A stretch of DNA of 64,000 nucleotides from Ianthella basta (Eukaryota; Porifera; Demospongiae; Verongiida; Ianthellidae), in contig OZ025870.1 of NCBI GenBank assembly GCA_964019415.1, positions 3,680,908 to 3,744,907 on the forward strand, written 5' to 3'. Positions 37,349-51,100 of the stretch are shown piece after piece. The translations under genes and the position numbers were made by a program. Positions within the stretch are counted from its first letter, which is position 1. Each line of letters starts with the position of its first letter. The notes under the pieces were generated by a model, which did no database searches, was not told the DNA's origin, and worked only from the letters and a program-made list of their open reading frames with translations.

Positions 37349-38488
37349 TCAGTAAGGGCGAGCTGCCCCCCCAGAGGCACGCCTGCTGGGAGGGGGCGCA
37401 GTGGTTGGTGGTGGAGCTGACTGCGGGACTGGACGTGTACATGAGAGGGCGGGATGGGGACCTGCACACCTACTGCACACGTGGGTGTGCTTGCAGTGGT
37501 AATAGGTGCACTGGTTCGCATTCCACAGCCGGCACACCTGCCCTGATGCACGCGGGGTCCACCCTGTCCGTGGTGGGGGGGTGGGTGCAGGGGACATAGA
37601 AAGGACAGCTTTCTCAATAGCCCGGAGGCGTTCCCGCACCCCCGGGTCCGGGTCCCCCTGCTGAGCGCATTCTTGAGTGGAGTGAGTAGTCGCGAAGCAG
37701 AGATCGCACCTGGTAGCTGTCTTGGCGATTCCTGCAAAGCATAGGGTATAGATCGTGGGGTTGATCGCCGACCACTTCACTAGGCCCGTGAGGGCAGCTT
37801 GCCGTCGAAAGGCTGAGTCGTAGCGCATCCAGGCCAATCCGGCGTAGTCCTGGCTTGCTCTGACTATAGTGGACTGGTATGCCATCAACTCTGCAATGCG
37901 CTCCGGGTAAAGCGGAGCCAGGACGCTGACATAGAGCCCGAAACATTGCAGCCAGGTAAAGATGTCCTGTACGGACCGAGCCCGCCGGGACCTGGCTTCC
38001 AACTTGCCCCCATCCTCGACTCTGGGAAGGGCCCAGAACTCGGGCAGGAGCTCCGCCATGTCCACGAAATCTCCCCGGCGGATCTTAGCTGCCACCTTGG
38101 CTGGCACAGGCGGCAGGCCTTCCCCCACGTATACCCCCTGAGGAATGGAGGCTAAGCCCGAGTTCGCCTGAGGCAGCAGATTTGCCATCAGGGCCGACGC
38201 GGACTCCCCCGTTGGGGCGATGCTGATGCCTGCTGCCTCTCCACCGAGGGCCGTGGCGGTACGTCTGACCGTCCCCGTGGTGGTGCGTGGGTCCATCCCT
38301 GTGGCGGTGCGTGGGTCCGTCCCCATGGCAGCATGCCCGTCCGTTCCCGTGCTGGTGCGTGGGTTCGTCCCCATGGTCCGTGCGTCTGCCCCCGTGTGGG
38401 CTATCCGCGGTATTCCCCCCAAGGCCATGGCCGAGGGCATCGTGCCCAGACCTACACACACACAAGCAGTGGGGGGATGGTGAGACAT
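37349..38488 (-). CDS. YR element gag-like ORF
   Basis: A frame of 379 residues lies at the 5' side of the element. The N-terminal third contains a low-complexity Thr/Gly/Arg region made of imperfect ten-residue tandem repeats (GTDPRTATGM-like). A gag-like alpha-helical middle follows, then a zinc knuckle CDLCFATTHSTQEC (C-x2-C-x4-H-x4-C) and a second Cys/His-rich stretch (CTYYHCKHTHVCSRC). The position before RT-RH and the zinc knuckle support a nucleocapsid-type protein. The exact start is uncertain because other in-frame methionines are nearby. Confidence 0.75.
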   Translation of the reverse strand: MSHHPPTACVCVGLGTMPSAMALGGIPRIAHTGADARTMGTNPRTSTGTDGHAAMGTDPRTATGMDPRTTTGTVRRTATALGGEAAGISIAPTGESASALMANLLPQANSGLASIPQGVYVGEGLPPVPAKVAAKIRRGDFVDMAELLPEFWALPRVEDGGKLEARSRRARSVQDIFTWLQCFGLYVSVLAPLYPERIAELMAYQSTIVRASQDYAGLAWMRYDSAFRRQAALTGLVKWSAINPTIYTLCFAGIAKTATRCDLCFATTHSTQECAQQGDPDPGVRERLRAIEKAVLSMSPAPTPPPRTGWTPRASGQVCRLWNANQCTYYHCKHTHVCSRCAGPHPALSCTRPVPQSAPPPTTAPPPSRRASGGAARPY

Positions 38489-38912
38489 CCGGACCCCTTA
38501 CTGTGAATACATGCAGCCTGCCCCTACTCCTTCCCGAGAGCAATCTAGGGTGACACTAGAGGGTATAGGGGGCCCGCGTGAGGGCTACCCTGGTCGTCTC
38601 GAGGAGCCTACGGCTCCCGAGCGACGCTGCCAGTGGTCCGCCCCCCGCTAATCCTGTACCTGCTCCCCCGCGACTACTCACCGTTGTCGCTCGAGGTGGG
38701 GTTCTGCGGGGGCCCACCGTCCGCCATGGCCTTCCGTACCAGGTCCTGGACGATTGTGCCCAGGTCGTCCACACGCACGACCTGCGGCTGCGAGTCGTTG
38801 GGGTTCACGGTCGGGTCCTGAGAGCTCTCTCCACCGTCCTGGGTCGCCATCCCGTCGCTGTCGCGTACAATGGGACACGCTGAACACTACAATTCTCTGT
38901 CGACTGTGGCAC

Positions 38913-39162
38913 GGAACACACAACACGTCTCTGCCGACACGTGGCACCTTGCTAGCGATCCGCCTACCGGCAGTCCTTCCTCCGCGCTGATAGGCGCATG
39001 TGACCAGAGCCCGCCAATGAGCCATGGCAGACCCCTCCCCAATCACGCGACCCCACGCGGCCTGTGCCCCCATCGGTAGCCTGCCCCCGTCTCGCGCACC
39101 ACGTGGTCCGTATAACCCCCGGCCAATTAACCTGGGTTAACGTCTGCCCCGTTAACCCTCAC
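38913..39162. repeat. YR element split repeat A1
   Basis: This 250-bp repeat lies at the 5' end of the element in its own orientation and is identical by eye to A2. The array resumes at 39,163 with GCAAGATATGACAAGG. Confidence 0.88.
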
Positions 39163-42100
39163 GCAAGATATGACAAGGTAAGATCGGGCAAGATTAGGCA
39201 AGATATGACAAGGTAGGATTAAGCAAGATTTGGCAAGGTATTGAAGGTACGATTTGGCAAGATTTGGCAAGATATTGCAAGGTAAGATTTGGCAAAATTT
39301 GGCAAGATATGACAAGGTAAAATTAAGCAAGATTAGGCAAGATATGACAAGGTAAGATTCGGCAAGATTTTGCAAGATATGACAAGGTAAGATCTGGCAA
39401 GATTTTGCATGATATGACAAGGTAAGATTTGGCAAAATTTGGCAACATATTGCAAGGTAAGATTTGGCAAGATTTGGCAAGATATGACAAGGTAAGATTA
39501 AGCAAGATTAGGCAAGATATGACAAGGTAAGATTCGGCAAGATTTGGCAAGATATCACAAGGTAAGATCTGGCAAGATTAGGCAAGATATGACAAGGTAA
39601 GATCTGGTAAGATATGACGAGGTGTGATCTGGCAAGATATGACAAGGTAGGATTAGGCAAGATTTGCCAAGATATGACAAGACTAGATCTAGCAATATAT
39701 GACAAAGTAAGATTAAGAAATATTTGGCAAGATATGAGAAAGTAAGATTTGACTAGATTTGGCAAGATATGACAAGGTAAGATTAAGCAAGATTTAGCAA
39801 GATATGACGAGGTAAGATTTGGCAAGATTTGGCAAGATATGACAAGATAAGATCTGGCAAGATTAGGCAAGATTTGACAAGGTAAGATCTGGCAAGATAT
39901 GACGAGGTATGATCTGGCAAGATATGACAGGGTAAGATCTGGCAAGATTTGGCAAGATATGACTAGGTAAGATCTTGCAAGATTTGGCAAGATATGACGA
40001 AGTATGATCTGGCAAGATATGATGAGGTAAGATTTGGCAAGATTAGGCAAGATATTAACAAGGTAAGATTAAGCAAGATTTGGCAAGATATGAAACAGTA
40101 AGATTTGGCAAGATTTGGCAAGATATGACAGGGTAATATTAAGCAAGATTAGGCAAAATATGGCAAGGTAAGATTTGGCAAGTTTAGGCAAGATATGACA
40201 AGGTAAGATTTGTCAAGATTTGGCAAGATATGACAAGATAAGATTTGGCAAGATTTGGCAAGATATGACAAGGTAAGATTTGGCAAGATTAGGCAAGCTA
40301 TGACAAGGTAAGATTTGGCAAGATTTAGCAAGATATGACAAGGTAAGATTAAGCAAGATTAGGTAAGATATGACAAGGTAAGATTTGGCAAGATTAGGCA
40401 AGATATCACGAGGTAAAATTTGGCAAGATATGACAAAATAAGATTTGGCAAGATTTGGCAAGAAATGACAAGGTAAGATTAAGCAAGAATTGGCAAGTTA
40501 TGACGAGGTAAGATTAAACAAGATTTGGCAAGATATGACAAGGTAAGATTTGGCAAGATAAGGCAAAATATGACAAGGTAAGATTTGGCAAGATTAGGCA
40601 AGATATGTCAAGGTAAGATTTGGCAAGATTAGGCAAGATATGACAAGGTAAGATTTGGCAAGATTAGGCAAGATATGACAAGGTAATAGTTGGCAAGATT
40701 TGGCAAGATATGTCATGGTAAGATCTGGATGGCAAGATTAGGCAAGATATGACAAGGTAAGATTAAGCAAGATTTGGCAAGATATGACGAGGTAAGTTTA
40801 AGCAAGATTTGGCAAGATATGACAAGGTAAGATTTGGCAAGATTAGGCAAAATATGACAAGGTAAGATTTGTCAAGATTAGGCAAGATATGACAAGGTAA
40901 GATTTGGCAAGATTTGGCAAGATATGACAAGGTAAGATTAAGCAAGATTTAGCAAGATATGACAAGGTAAGATTTGGCAAGATTAGGCAATATATGACAA
41001 GGTAAGATTTGGTAAGATTTGGCAAGATATGACAAGGTAAGATTTGGCAAGATTTGGCAAGTTATGACAAGGTAAGATTTGGCAACATTAGGCAAGATAC
41101 GACAAGGTAAGATTTGGCAAGATTTGGCATGATATGACAAGGTAAGATTTGGCAAGATTTGACAAGATATGATAAGGTAAGATTTGGCAAGATTTGGCGA
41201 GATATGACAAGGTAAGATTCTGGCAAGATTAGGCAAGATATGACAAGGTAAGATCTGGCAAGATATGACAAGGTAAGATTTGGCATGATTTGGCAAGATA
41301 TGACAAGGTAAGATTTGGCAAGATTTGGCAAGATATGACAAGGTAAGATTAAGCAAGATTTGGCAAGATATGACAAGGTAAGATTTGACAAGATTCGGCA
41401 AGATATGACAAGGTAAGATTTGGCAAGAATTGGCAAGATATGACAAGGTAAGATTTGGCAGTATTTGGCAAGGTATGACAAGGTAAGATTTGGCAAGATT
41501 AGGCAAGATATGACAAGGTTAGATTTGGCAAGATTTGGCAAGATATGACAAGGTAACATTAGGCAAGATTAGACAAGATATGACAAGGTAAGATCTGGCA
41601 AGATTAGGCAAGATATGACAAGGTAAGATCTGGCAAGATATGACAAGGTAAGATTTGGCAAGATTTAGCAAGATATGACAAGGTAAGATTAAACAAGATT
41701 TGGCAAGATATGAGAAGGTAAGATTTGGCAAGATTAGTCAAGATATGACGAGGTAAGATTTGGCAAGATTTGGTAAGATATGACAAGGTAAGATTTGACA
41801 AAATTTGGCAAGATATGACAAGGTAAGATTAAGCAAGATTTGGTAAGATATGACGAGGTAAGATTAAGCAAGATTTGGCAAGATATGACAAGGTACGATT
41901 TGGCAAGATTTGGCAAGTTATGACAAGGTAAGATTTGGCAAGATTAGGCAAGATATGACAAGGTAAGATTTGGCAAGATTTGGCAAGATATGACAAGGTA
42001 AGATTAAGCAAGATTTGGCAAGATATGACAAGGTAAGATTTGGCAAGAATAGGCAAGATATGACAAGGTAAGATTTGGCAAGATTTGGCAAGATATGACA

Positions 42101-45100
42101 AGGTAAGATCTGCATGGCTAGATTAGGCAAGATATGACAAGGTAAGATTAGGCAAGATTAGGCAACATGACAAGGTAAGATTAAGCAAGATTTGGCAAGA
42201 TATGATAAGGTAGATTTGGCAAGATTTGGCAATATATGACAAGGTAAGATTTGGCAAGATTAGGCAAGATATGACAAGGTAAGATTTGGCAAGATTTGGC
42301 AAGATATGACAAGGTAAGAGCTGCATGGCAAGATTAGGCAAGATATGACAAGGTAAGATTAGGCAAGATTAGGCAACATGACAAGGTAAGATTAAGCAAG
42401 ATTTGGCAAGATATGATAAGGTAGATTTGGCAAGATTTGGCAAGATATGGCAAGGTAAGATCTGGCAAGATATGACAAGGTAAGATTTGGCATGATTTGG
42501 CAAGATATGACAAGGTAAGATTTGGCAAGATTTGGCAAGATATGACAAGGTAAGATTAAGCAAGATTTGGCAAGATATGACAAGGTAAGATTTGACAAGA
42601 TTCGGCAAGATATGACAAGGTAAGATTTGGCAAGAATTGGCAAGATATGACAAGGTAAGATTTGGCAGTATTTGGCAAGGTATGACAAGGTAAGATTTGG
42701 CAAGATTAGGCAAGATATGACAAGGTAAGATTTGGCAAGATTTGGCAAGATATGACAAGGTAACATTAGGCAAGATTAGACAAGATATGACAAGGTAAGA
42801 TCTGGCAAGATTAGGCAAGATATGACAAGGTAAGATCTGGCAAGATATGACAAGGTAAGATTTGGCAAGATTTAGCAAGATATGACAAGGTAAGATTAAA
42901 CAAGATTTGGCAAGATATGAGAAGGTAAGATTTGGCAAGATTAGTCAAGATATGACGAGGTAAGATTTGGCAAGATTTGGTAAGATATGACAAGGTAAGA
43001 TTTGACAAAATTTGGCAAGATATGACAAGGTAAGATTAAGCAAGATTTGGTAAGATATGACGAGGTAAGATTAAGCAAGATTTGGCAAGATATGACAAGG
43101 TACGATTTGGCAAGATTTGGCAAGTTATGACAAGGTAAGATTTGGCAAGATTAGGCAAGATATGACAAGGTAAGATTTGACAAGATTTGGCAAGATATGA
43201 CAAGGTAAGATTAAGCAAGATTTGGCAAGATATGACAAGGTAAGATTTGGCAAGAATAGGCAAGATATGACAAGGTAAGATTTGGCAAGATTTGGCAAGA
43301 TATGACAAGGTAAGATCTGCATGGCTAGATTAGGCAAGATATGACAAGGTAAGATTAGGCAAGATTAGGCAACATGACAAGGTAAGATTAAGCAAGATTT
43401 GGCAAGATATGATAAGGTAGATTTGGCAAGATTTGGCAATATATGACAAGGTAAGATTTGGCAAGATTAGGCAAGATATGACAAGGTAAGATTTGGCAAG
43501 ATTTGGCAAGATATGACAAGGTAAGAGCTGCATGGCAAGATTAGGCAAGATATGACAAGGTAAGATTAGGCAAGATTAGGCAACATGACAAGGTAAGATT
43601 AAGCAAGATTTGGCAAGATATGATAAGGTAGATTTGGCAAGATTTGGCAAGATATGGCAAGGCAAGATTTGGCAAGATTTGGCAACATATGACGAGGTAA
43701 GATTTGGCAAGAAAAGGCAAGATATGACAAGGTAATATTTGACAAGATTAGGCAAGATATGACAAGGTAAGATCTGGCAAGATATGACAAGGTAAGATTT
43801 GGTAAGATTAGGCAAGATATGACAAGGTAAGATCTGGCAAGATATGACAAGGTAAGATTTGGCACGATTTGGCAAGATATGACAAGGTAAGATTTGGCAA
43901 GATTTAGCAAGATATGACAAGGTAAGATTAAGCAAGATTTGGCAAGATATGACAAGGTAAGATTTGGCAAGATTAGGCAAGATATGACAAGGTAAGATTT
44001 GGCAAGATTTGGCAAGAAATGACAAGGTAAGATTAGGCAAGATTAGATAAGATATGACAAGGTAAGATTAGGCAACATTAGGCAAGATATGACAAGATAA
44101 GATTTGGCAAGATTTAGCAAGATATGACAAGGTAAGATTAGGCAAGATTTGGCAAGATATGAGAAGGTAAGATTTGACAAGATTAGGCAAGATGTGACAA
44201 GGTAAGATTTGGCAAGATTTGGCAAGATATGACAAGGTAAGATTTGGCAAGAATTGGCAAGATATGACAAGGCAAGATTAAGCAAGATTTGGCAAGACTT
44301 GACAAGGTAAGATTAAGCAAGATTTGGCAAGATATGATGAGGTAAGATTAAGCAAGATTTGGCAAGATATGACAAGGTAAGATTTGACAAGATTAGGCAA
44401 GATATGACAAGGTAAGATCTGGCAAGATATGACAAGGTAAGATTTGGAAAGATTAGGCAAGATATGACTAGGTAAGATCTGGCGATATATGACAAGGTAA
44501 GATTCTGGTAAGATTAGGTAAGATATGACAAGGTAAGATCTGGCAAGATATGACAAGGTAAGATTTGGCAAGATTTGGCAAGATATGACAAGGTAGGATT
44601 AAGCAAGATTTGGCAAGATATGACAAGGTAAGATTCGGCAAGATTTGGCAAGATATGACAAGGTAAGATTTGGCAAAATTTGGCAAGATATTGCAAGGTA
44701 AGATTTGGCAAGATTTGGCAAGATATGACAAGGTAAGATTAAGCAAGATTAGGCAAGATATGACAAGGTAAGATTCGGCAAGATTTGGCAAGATATGACA
44801 AGGTAAGATTTGGCAAGATTAGGCAAGATATGACAAGGTAAGATCTGGTAAGATATGACGAGGTATGATCTGGCAAGATATGACAAGGTAAGATCTGGCA
44901 AGATTAGGCAAGATATGACTAGGTAAGATCTTGCAAAATTTGGCAAGATCTGACGAGGTATGATGTGGCAAGATATGATGAGGTAAGATTTGGCAAGATT
45001 AGGCAAGATTAGGCAAGATATGACAAGGTAGGATTAGGCAAGATTTGGCAAGATATGACAAGGCAAGATCTGGCAAGATATGACAAGGTAAGATCTGGCA

Positions 45101-48100
45101 AGATTAGGCAAGATATGACAAGGTATGATCTGGCAAGATATGATGAGGTAAGATCTGGCAAGATAAGACAAGGTAAGATCTGGCAAGATTAGGCAAGATA
45201 TGACAAGGTAAGATCTGGCAAGATATGACGAGGTAAGATTAGGCTAGATTAGGCAAGATATGACAAGGTAAGATTAAGCAAGAATTGGTAAGATATGACA
45301 TGGTAAGATTGGGCTAGATTTGGCAAGTTATGACAGGGTAAGATTAGGCAAGATTAGGCAAGTTATGACAAGGTAAGATTAAACAAGATTTGATTAGATA
45401 TGACTAGGTAAACTTAAACAACATTAGGCAAGATATGACAAGGTAAGATTTGGCAAGATATGACAAAGTAAGATTGAGAAATATTTGGCAAGATATGAGA
45501 AGGTAAGATTTGGCAAGATTTGGCAAGATATGACAAGGTAAGATTAAGCAAGATTTGGCATGATATGACGAGGTAAGGTTTGGCAAGATTTGGCAAGATA
45601 TGACAAGGTAAGATCTGGCAAGATTAGGCAAGATATGACAAGGTAAGATCTGGCAACATATGACGAGGTATGATCTGGCAAGATATGACAGGGTAAGATC
45701 TGGCAAGATTAGGCAAGATATGACTAGGCAAGATCTTGCAAGATTAGGCAAGATATGACAAGGTAAGATCTGGTAAGATATGACGAGGTATGATCTGGCA
45801 AGATATCACAAGGTAAGATCTGGCAAGATTAGGCAAGATATGACTAGGTAAGATCTTGCAAGATTTGGCAAGATCTGACGAGGTATGATCTGGCAAGATA
45901 TGATGAGGTAAGATTTAGCAAGATTAGGCAAGATTAGGCAAGATATGACAAGGTAGGATTAGGCAAGATTTGGCAAGATATGACAAGGCAGGATCTGGCA
46001 AGATATGACAAAGTAAGATTAAGAAATATTTGGCAAGATATAAGAAGGTAAGATTTGGCAAGATTTGGCAAGATATGACAAGGTAAGAATAAGCAAGATT
46101 TGGCAAGATATGACGAGGTAAGATTTGGCAAGATTTGGCAAGATATGACAAGGTAAGATCTGGCAAGATTAGGCAAGATATGACAAGGTAAGATCTGGCA
46201 AGATATGATGAGGTATGATCTGGCAAGATATGACAGGGTAAGATCTGGCAAGATTAGGCAAGATATGACTAGGTAAGATCTTGCAAGATTTGGCAAGATA
46301 TGATGAGGTAAGATTTGGCAAGTTTAGGCAAGATTAGGCAAAATATGACAAGGTCAGATTAGGCAAGATTTGGCAAGATATGACAAGGTAAAATCTGGCA
46401 AGATTTGACGAGGTATGATCTGACAAGTTATGACGAGGTAAGATCTGGCTAGATAGGAAGAGGTAAGATTTGGCAAGATTAGGCAAGTTTAGGCAAGATG
46501 TGACAAGGTAAGATCTTGCAAGATATGACCAGGTAAGATTTGGCAAGATCTGGCAAGATATGAGGAGGTACGTATGATCTGGCAAGATATGACGAGGTGA
46601 GATTAGGCAAGATATGACAAGGTAAGATCTGGCAAGATTAGGCAAGATATGACAAGGTAAGATCTGGCAAGATATGACAAGGTAAGATTTGGCAACATTT
46701 GGCAAGATGTGACGAGGTATATGATCTGGCAAGATATGACAAGGTAAGATTTGGCAAGATTAGGCAAGATATGACACGGTAAGATCTGGCAAGATTAGGC
46801 AAGATATGACATGGTAAGATCTGGCAAGATATGACAAGGTAAGATCTGGCAAGATTTGACAAGGGAAGATTAGGCAAGATATGACAAGGTAAGATCTGGC
46901 AAGATATGACAAGGTAAGATTTGGCAACATTTGGCAAGATGTGACGAGGTATCTGATCTGGCAAGATATGACAAGGTAAGATTTGGCAAGATTAGGCAAG
47001 ATATGACAAGGTAAGATCTGGCAAGATTAGGCAAGATATGACATGGTAAGATCTGGCAAGATATGACAAGGTAAGATCTGGCAAGATTTGACAAGGAAAG
47101 ATTAGGCAAGATATGACAAGGTAAGATCTGGCAAGATATGACAAGGTAAGATTTGGCAACATTTGGCAAGATGTGACGAGGTATCTGATCTGGCAAGATA
47201 TGACAAGGTAAGATTTGGCAAGATTTGGCAAGATATGACAAGGTAAGATCTGGCAAGATTAGGCAAGATATGACATGGTAAGATCTGGCAAGATATGACA
47301 AGGTAAGATCTGGCAAGATTTGACAAGGAAAGATTAGGCAAGATATGACAAGGTAAGATCTGGCAAGATTAGGCAAGATATGACAAGATAGGATTAAGCA
47401 AGATTTGGCAAGGTATTGAAGGTACGATTTTGAAAGATTTTGCAAGATATGACAAGGTAAGATTTGGCAAAATTTGGCAAGATATTGCAAGGTAAGATTT
47501 GGCAAGATTTGGCAAGATAAGACAAGGTAAGATTAAGCAAGATTAGGCAAAATATGACAAGGTAAGATTCGGCAAGATTTGGCAAGATATGACAAGGTAA
47601 GGTCTGGCAAGATTAGGCAAGATATGACAAGGTAAGATTTGGCAAAATTTGGCAAGATATTACAAGGTAAGATTTGGCAAGATTAGGCAAGTTATGACAA
47701 GGTAAGATTAAGCAAAATTTGGCATGATATGACAAGGTAAGATTTAGCAAGATTTGGCAAGGTAAGATCTGGCAAGATACGACAAGGTAATATTAGGCAA
47801 GATATGGCAAGGTAAGATCTAGCAAGATTAGGCAAGATATGACAAGGTAAGATTAAGCTAGATTTGGCAAGGTATTGAAGGTAAGATTTGGCAAGATTTT
47901 GCAAGATATGACAAGGTACGATTAGGCAAGATTAGGCAAGATATGACAAGGTAAGATTTGGCAAAATTTTGCAAGATATTGCAAGGTAAGATTTGGCAAG
48001 ATTAGGCAAGTTATGACAAGGTAAGATTAAGCAAGATTTGGCATGATATGACAAGGTAAGATTTGGCAAGATTTGGCAAGATATGACAAAGTATGATCTG

Positions 48101-51100
48101 GCAAGATATGACGAGGTAAGATCTGGCAAGATATGACAAGGTAAGATTAGGCATGATATGACAAGGTAAGATCTGGCAAGATTAGGCAAGATATGGCAAG
48201 ATATGACAAGGTAAGATTTGGCAAGATTAGGCAAGATATGACAAGGTAAGATTAGGCAAGATTAGGCAAGATATGACAAGGTAAGATTTGGCAAAATTTG
48301 GCAAGATATTACAAGGTAAGATTTGGCAAGATTAGGCAAGTTATGACATGGTAAGATTTGGCAATATTAGGCAAGATATGACAAGGTAAGATTTGGCAAG
48401 ATTTGGCAAGGTAAGATCAGGCAAGATACGACAAGGTAAGATTAGGCAAGTTATGGCAAGGTAAGATCTAGCAAGATTAGGCAAGATATGACAAGGTAAG
48501 ATTAAGCTAGATTTGTCAAGGTATTGAAGTTAAGATTTGGCAAGATTTTGCAAGATATGACAAGGTACGATTAGGCAAGATTAGGCAAGATATGACAAGG
48601 TAAGATTTGGCAAAATTTTGCGAGATATTACAAGTTAAGATTTGGCAAGATTAGGCAAGTTATGACAAGGTAAGATTAAGCAAGGTTTGGCATGATATGA
48701 CAAGGTAAGATTTGGCAAGATTTGGCAAGATATGACAAGGTATGATCTGGCAAGATATGACGAGGTAAGATCTGGCAAGATATAACGAGGTAAGATTAGG
48801 CAAGATATGACAAGGTGAGATCTGGCAAGATTAGGCAAGATATGACAAGGTAAGATCTGGCAAGATATGACAAGGTAAGATTTGGCAAGATTTGGCAAGA
48901 TTAGGCAAGATATGACAAGGTAAGATTAGGCAAGATTAGGCAAGATATGACGAGGTAAGATTTGGCAAAATTTGGCAAGATATTACAAGGTAAGATTTGG
49001 CAATATTAGGCAAGTTATGACATGGTAAGATTTGGCAAGATTAGGCAAGATATCACAAGGTAAGATTAAGCAAGATTCGACAAGTTAAGATTAGGCAAGA
49101 AATGGCAAGGTAAGATCTAGCAAGATTAGGCAAGATATGACAAGGTAAGATTAAGCTAGATTTGGCAAGGTATGAAGGTAAGATTTGGCAAGATTTTGCA
49201 AGATATGACACGGTACGATTAGGCAAGAATAGGCAGGATATGACAAGGTAAGATTTGGCAAAATTTGGCAAGATATTACAAGGTAAGATTTGGCAAGATT
49301 AGGCAAGTTATGACAAGGTAAGATTAAGCAAGATTTGGCATGATATGACAAGGTAAGATTTGGCAAGATTTGGCAAGATATGTCAAGGTAAGATCTGGCA
49401 AGATACGACAAGGTAAGATTAGGCAAGATATGACAAGGTAAGATCTGGCAAGACTAGGCAAGATATGACATGGTAAGATTAAGCTAGATTTGGCAAGGTA
49501 TTGAAGGTAAGATTTGGCAAGATTTTGCAAGATATGACAAGGTAAGATTTGGCAAGATTTGGCAAGATATGACAAGTTAAGATTAAGCAAGATTAGGCAA
49601 GATATGACAAGGTAAGATTTGGCAAGATATGACAAGGTGAGATTTGGTAAGATTCGGCAAGATATGACAAGGTAAGATCTGGCAAGATATGATGAAGTAT
49701 GATCTGGCAAGATTTGGCAAGATATCACAAGGTAAGATTAAGCAATAGTTGGCAAGATATGACAAGGTAAGATTAGGCAAGGTTAGGCAAGATATGACAA
49801 GTTAAGATTAGGCAATATTGGGTAAGATATGACAAGGTAAGATTAAGCAAGATTTGGCAAGATATGACATGGTAAGATTTGGCAAGATTTGGCAAGATAT
49901 GACATGGTAAGATTTGACAAGATTTGGCAAGATATGACAAAGTAAGATTTGGCAAGATTTGGCAAGATATGACAAGGTAAGATTTGGTAAGATTAGGCAA
50001 GATATGACGAGATATAATCTGGCAAGATATGGCGAGGTAAGATCTGGCAAGATATGACAAGGTAAAATCTGGCAAGATATGACAAGGTAAGATCAGGCAA
50101 AATTTTGCAAGATATTTTAAGGTAAGATTTGGCAAGATTAGGCAGGTTATGACAAGGTAAGATTAAGCAAGATTTGGCAAGATATGACAAGGTAAGATTT
50201 GGCAAGATTTGGCAAGATATGACAAGGTATGATCTGGCAAGATATGACGAGGTAAGATCTGGCAAGATATGACGAGGTAAGATCTGGCAAGATATGACAA
50301 GGTAAGATTTGGCAAGATTTGGCAAGATTAGGCAAGATATGACAAGGTAAGATTTGGCAAGATTTGGCAAGATTAGGCAAGATATGACAAGGTAAGATTA
50401 CGCAAGATTAGGCAAGGTAAGATTTGGCAAGATTTGGCAAGATTAGGCAAGATATGACAAGGTAAGATTACGCAAGATTAGGCAAGATATGACAAGGTAA
50501 GATCTGGCAAGATATGCCAATGTAAGATTTGCCAAGATTTGGCAAGATATGACAAGGTAAGATTTGGCAAGATTAGGCAAGATATGACGAGGTAAGATCT
50601 GGCAATATATGACGAGGTAATATCTGGCAAGATATGACAAGGTATGATCTAGCAAGATATGACAAGGCAAGATGTGGCAAGATTAGGCAAGATATGACAA
50701 GGTAAGATCTGGCAAGATATGATGAGGTACGATCTGGCTAGATAGGACGCGATAAGATTTGGCAATATTAGGCAAGATATGACAAGGTAAGATCTGGCAA
50801 GATATGACAAGATAAGATTTGGCAAGATTTGGCAAGATTAGGCAAGATATGCCAAGGTAAGATTAGGCAGATATGACAAGGTAAAATTAGGCAAGATTAG
50901 GCAAGATATGACAAGGTAAGATTTGACAAGATCTGGCAAGATACGACGAGGTATGATCTGGCAAGATATGACGAGGTAAGATCTGGCAAGATATGACGAG
51001 CTAAGATTAGGTAAGATATGACAAGGTAAGATCTGGCAAGATTAGGCAGGATATGACTAGGTAAGATCTGGCAAGATATGACAAGATAAGATTTGGCAAG

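Larger units (their letters stand above)
32962..39162 (-). mobile_element. Ngaro/PAT-type tyrosine-recombinase retrotransposon, looks whole
   Basis: This 6.2-kb GC-rich element is inserted in the AT-rich array. In minus orientation the order is gag-like ORF, RT-RNase H ORF, tyrosine recombinase ORF. The ends are split direct repeats in the order A1, ORFs, B1, A2, B2, as in Ngaro and PAT elements. A1 is 38,913-39,162 and A2 is 33,368-33,617 (250 bp each). B1 is 33,618-33,931 and B2 is 32,962-33,275 (314 bp each). Both pairs look identical by eye, so the insertion is very young. No target duplication is expected for this family and none is seen. The three frames appear open with no obvious break. 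Confidence 0.9.

Noticed and set aside
35561-38883. Several plus-strand ORFs inside the YR element
   Set aside because: GC-rich shadows of the gag-like and RT-RNase H frames with no recognisable domains.
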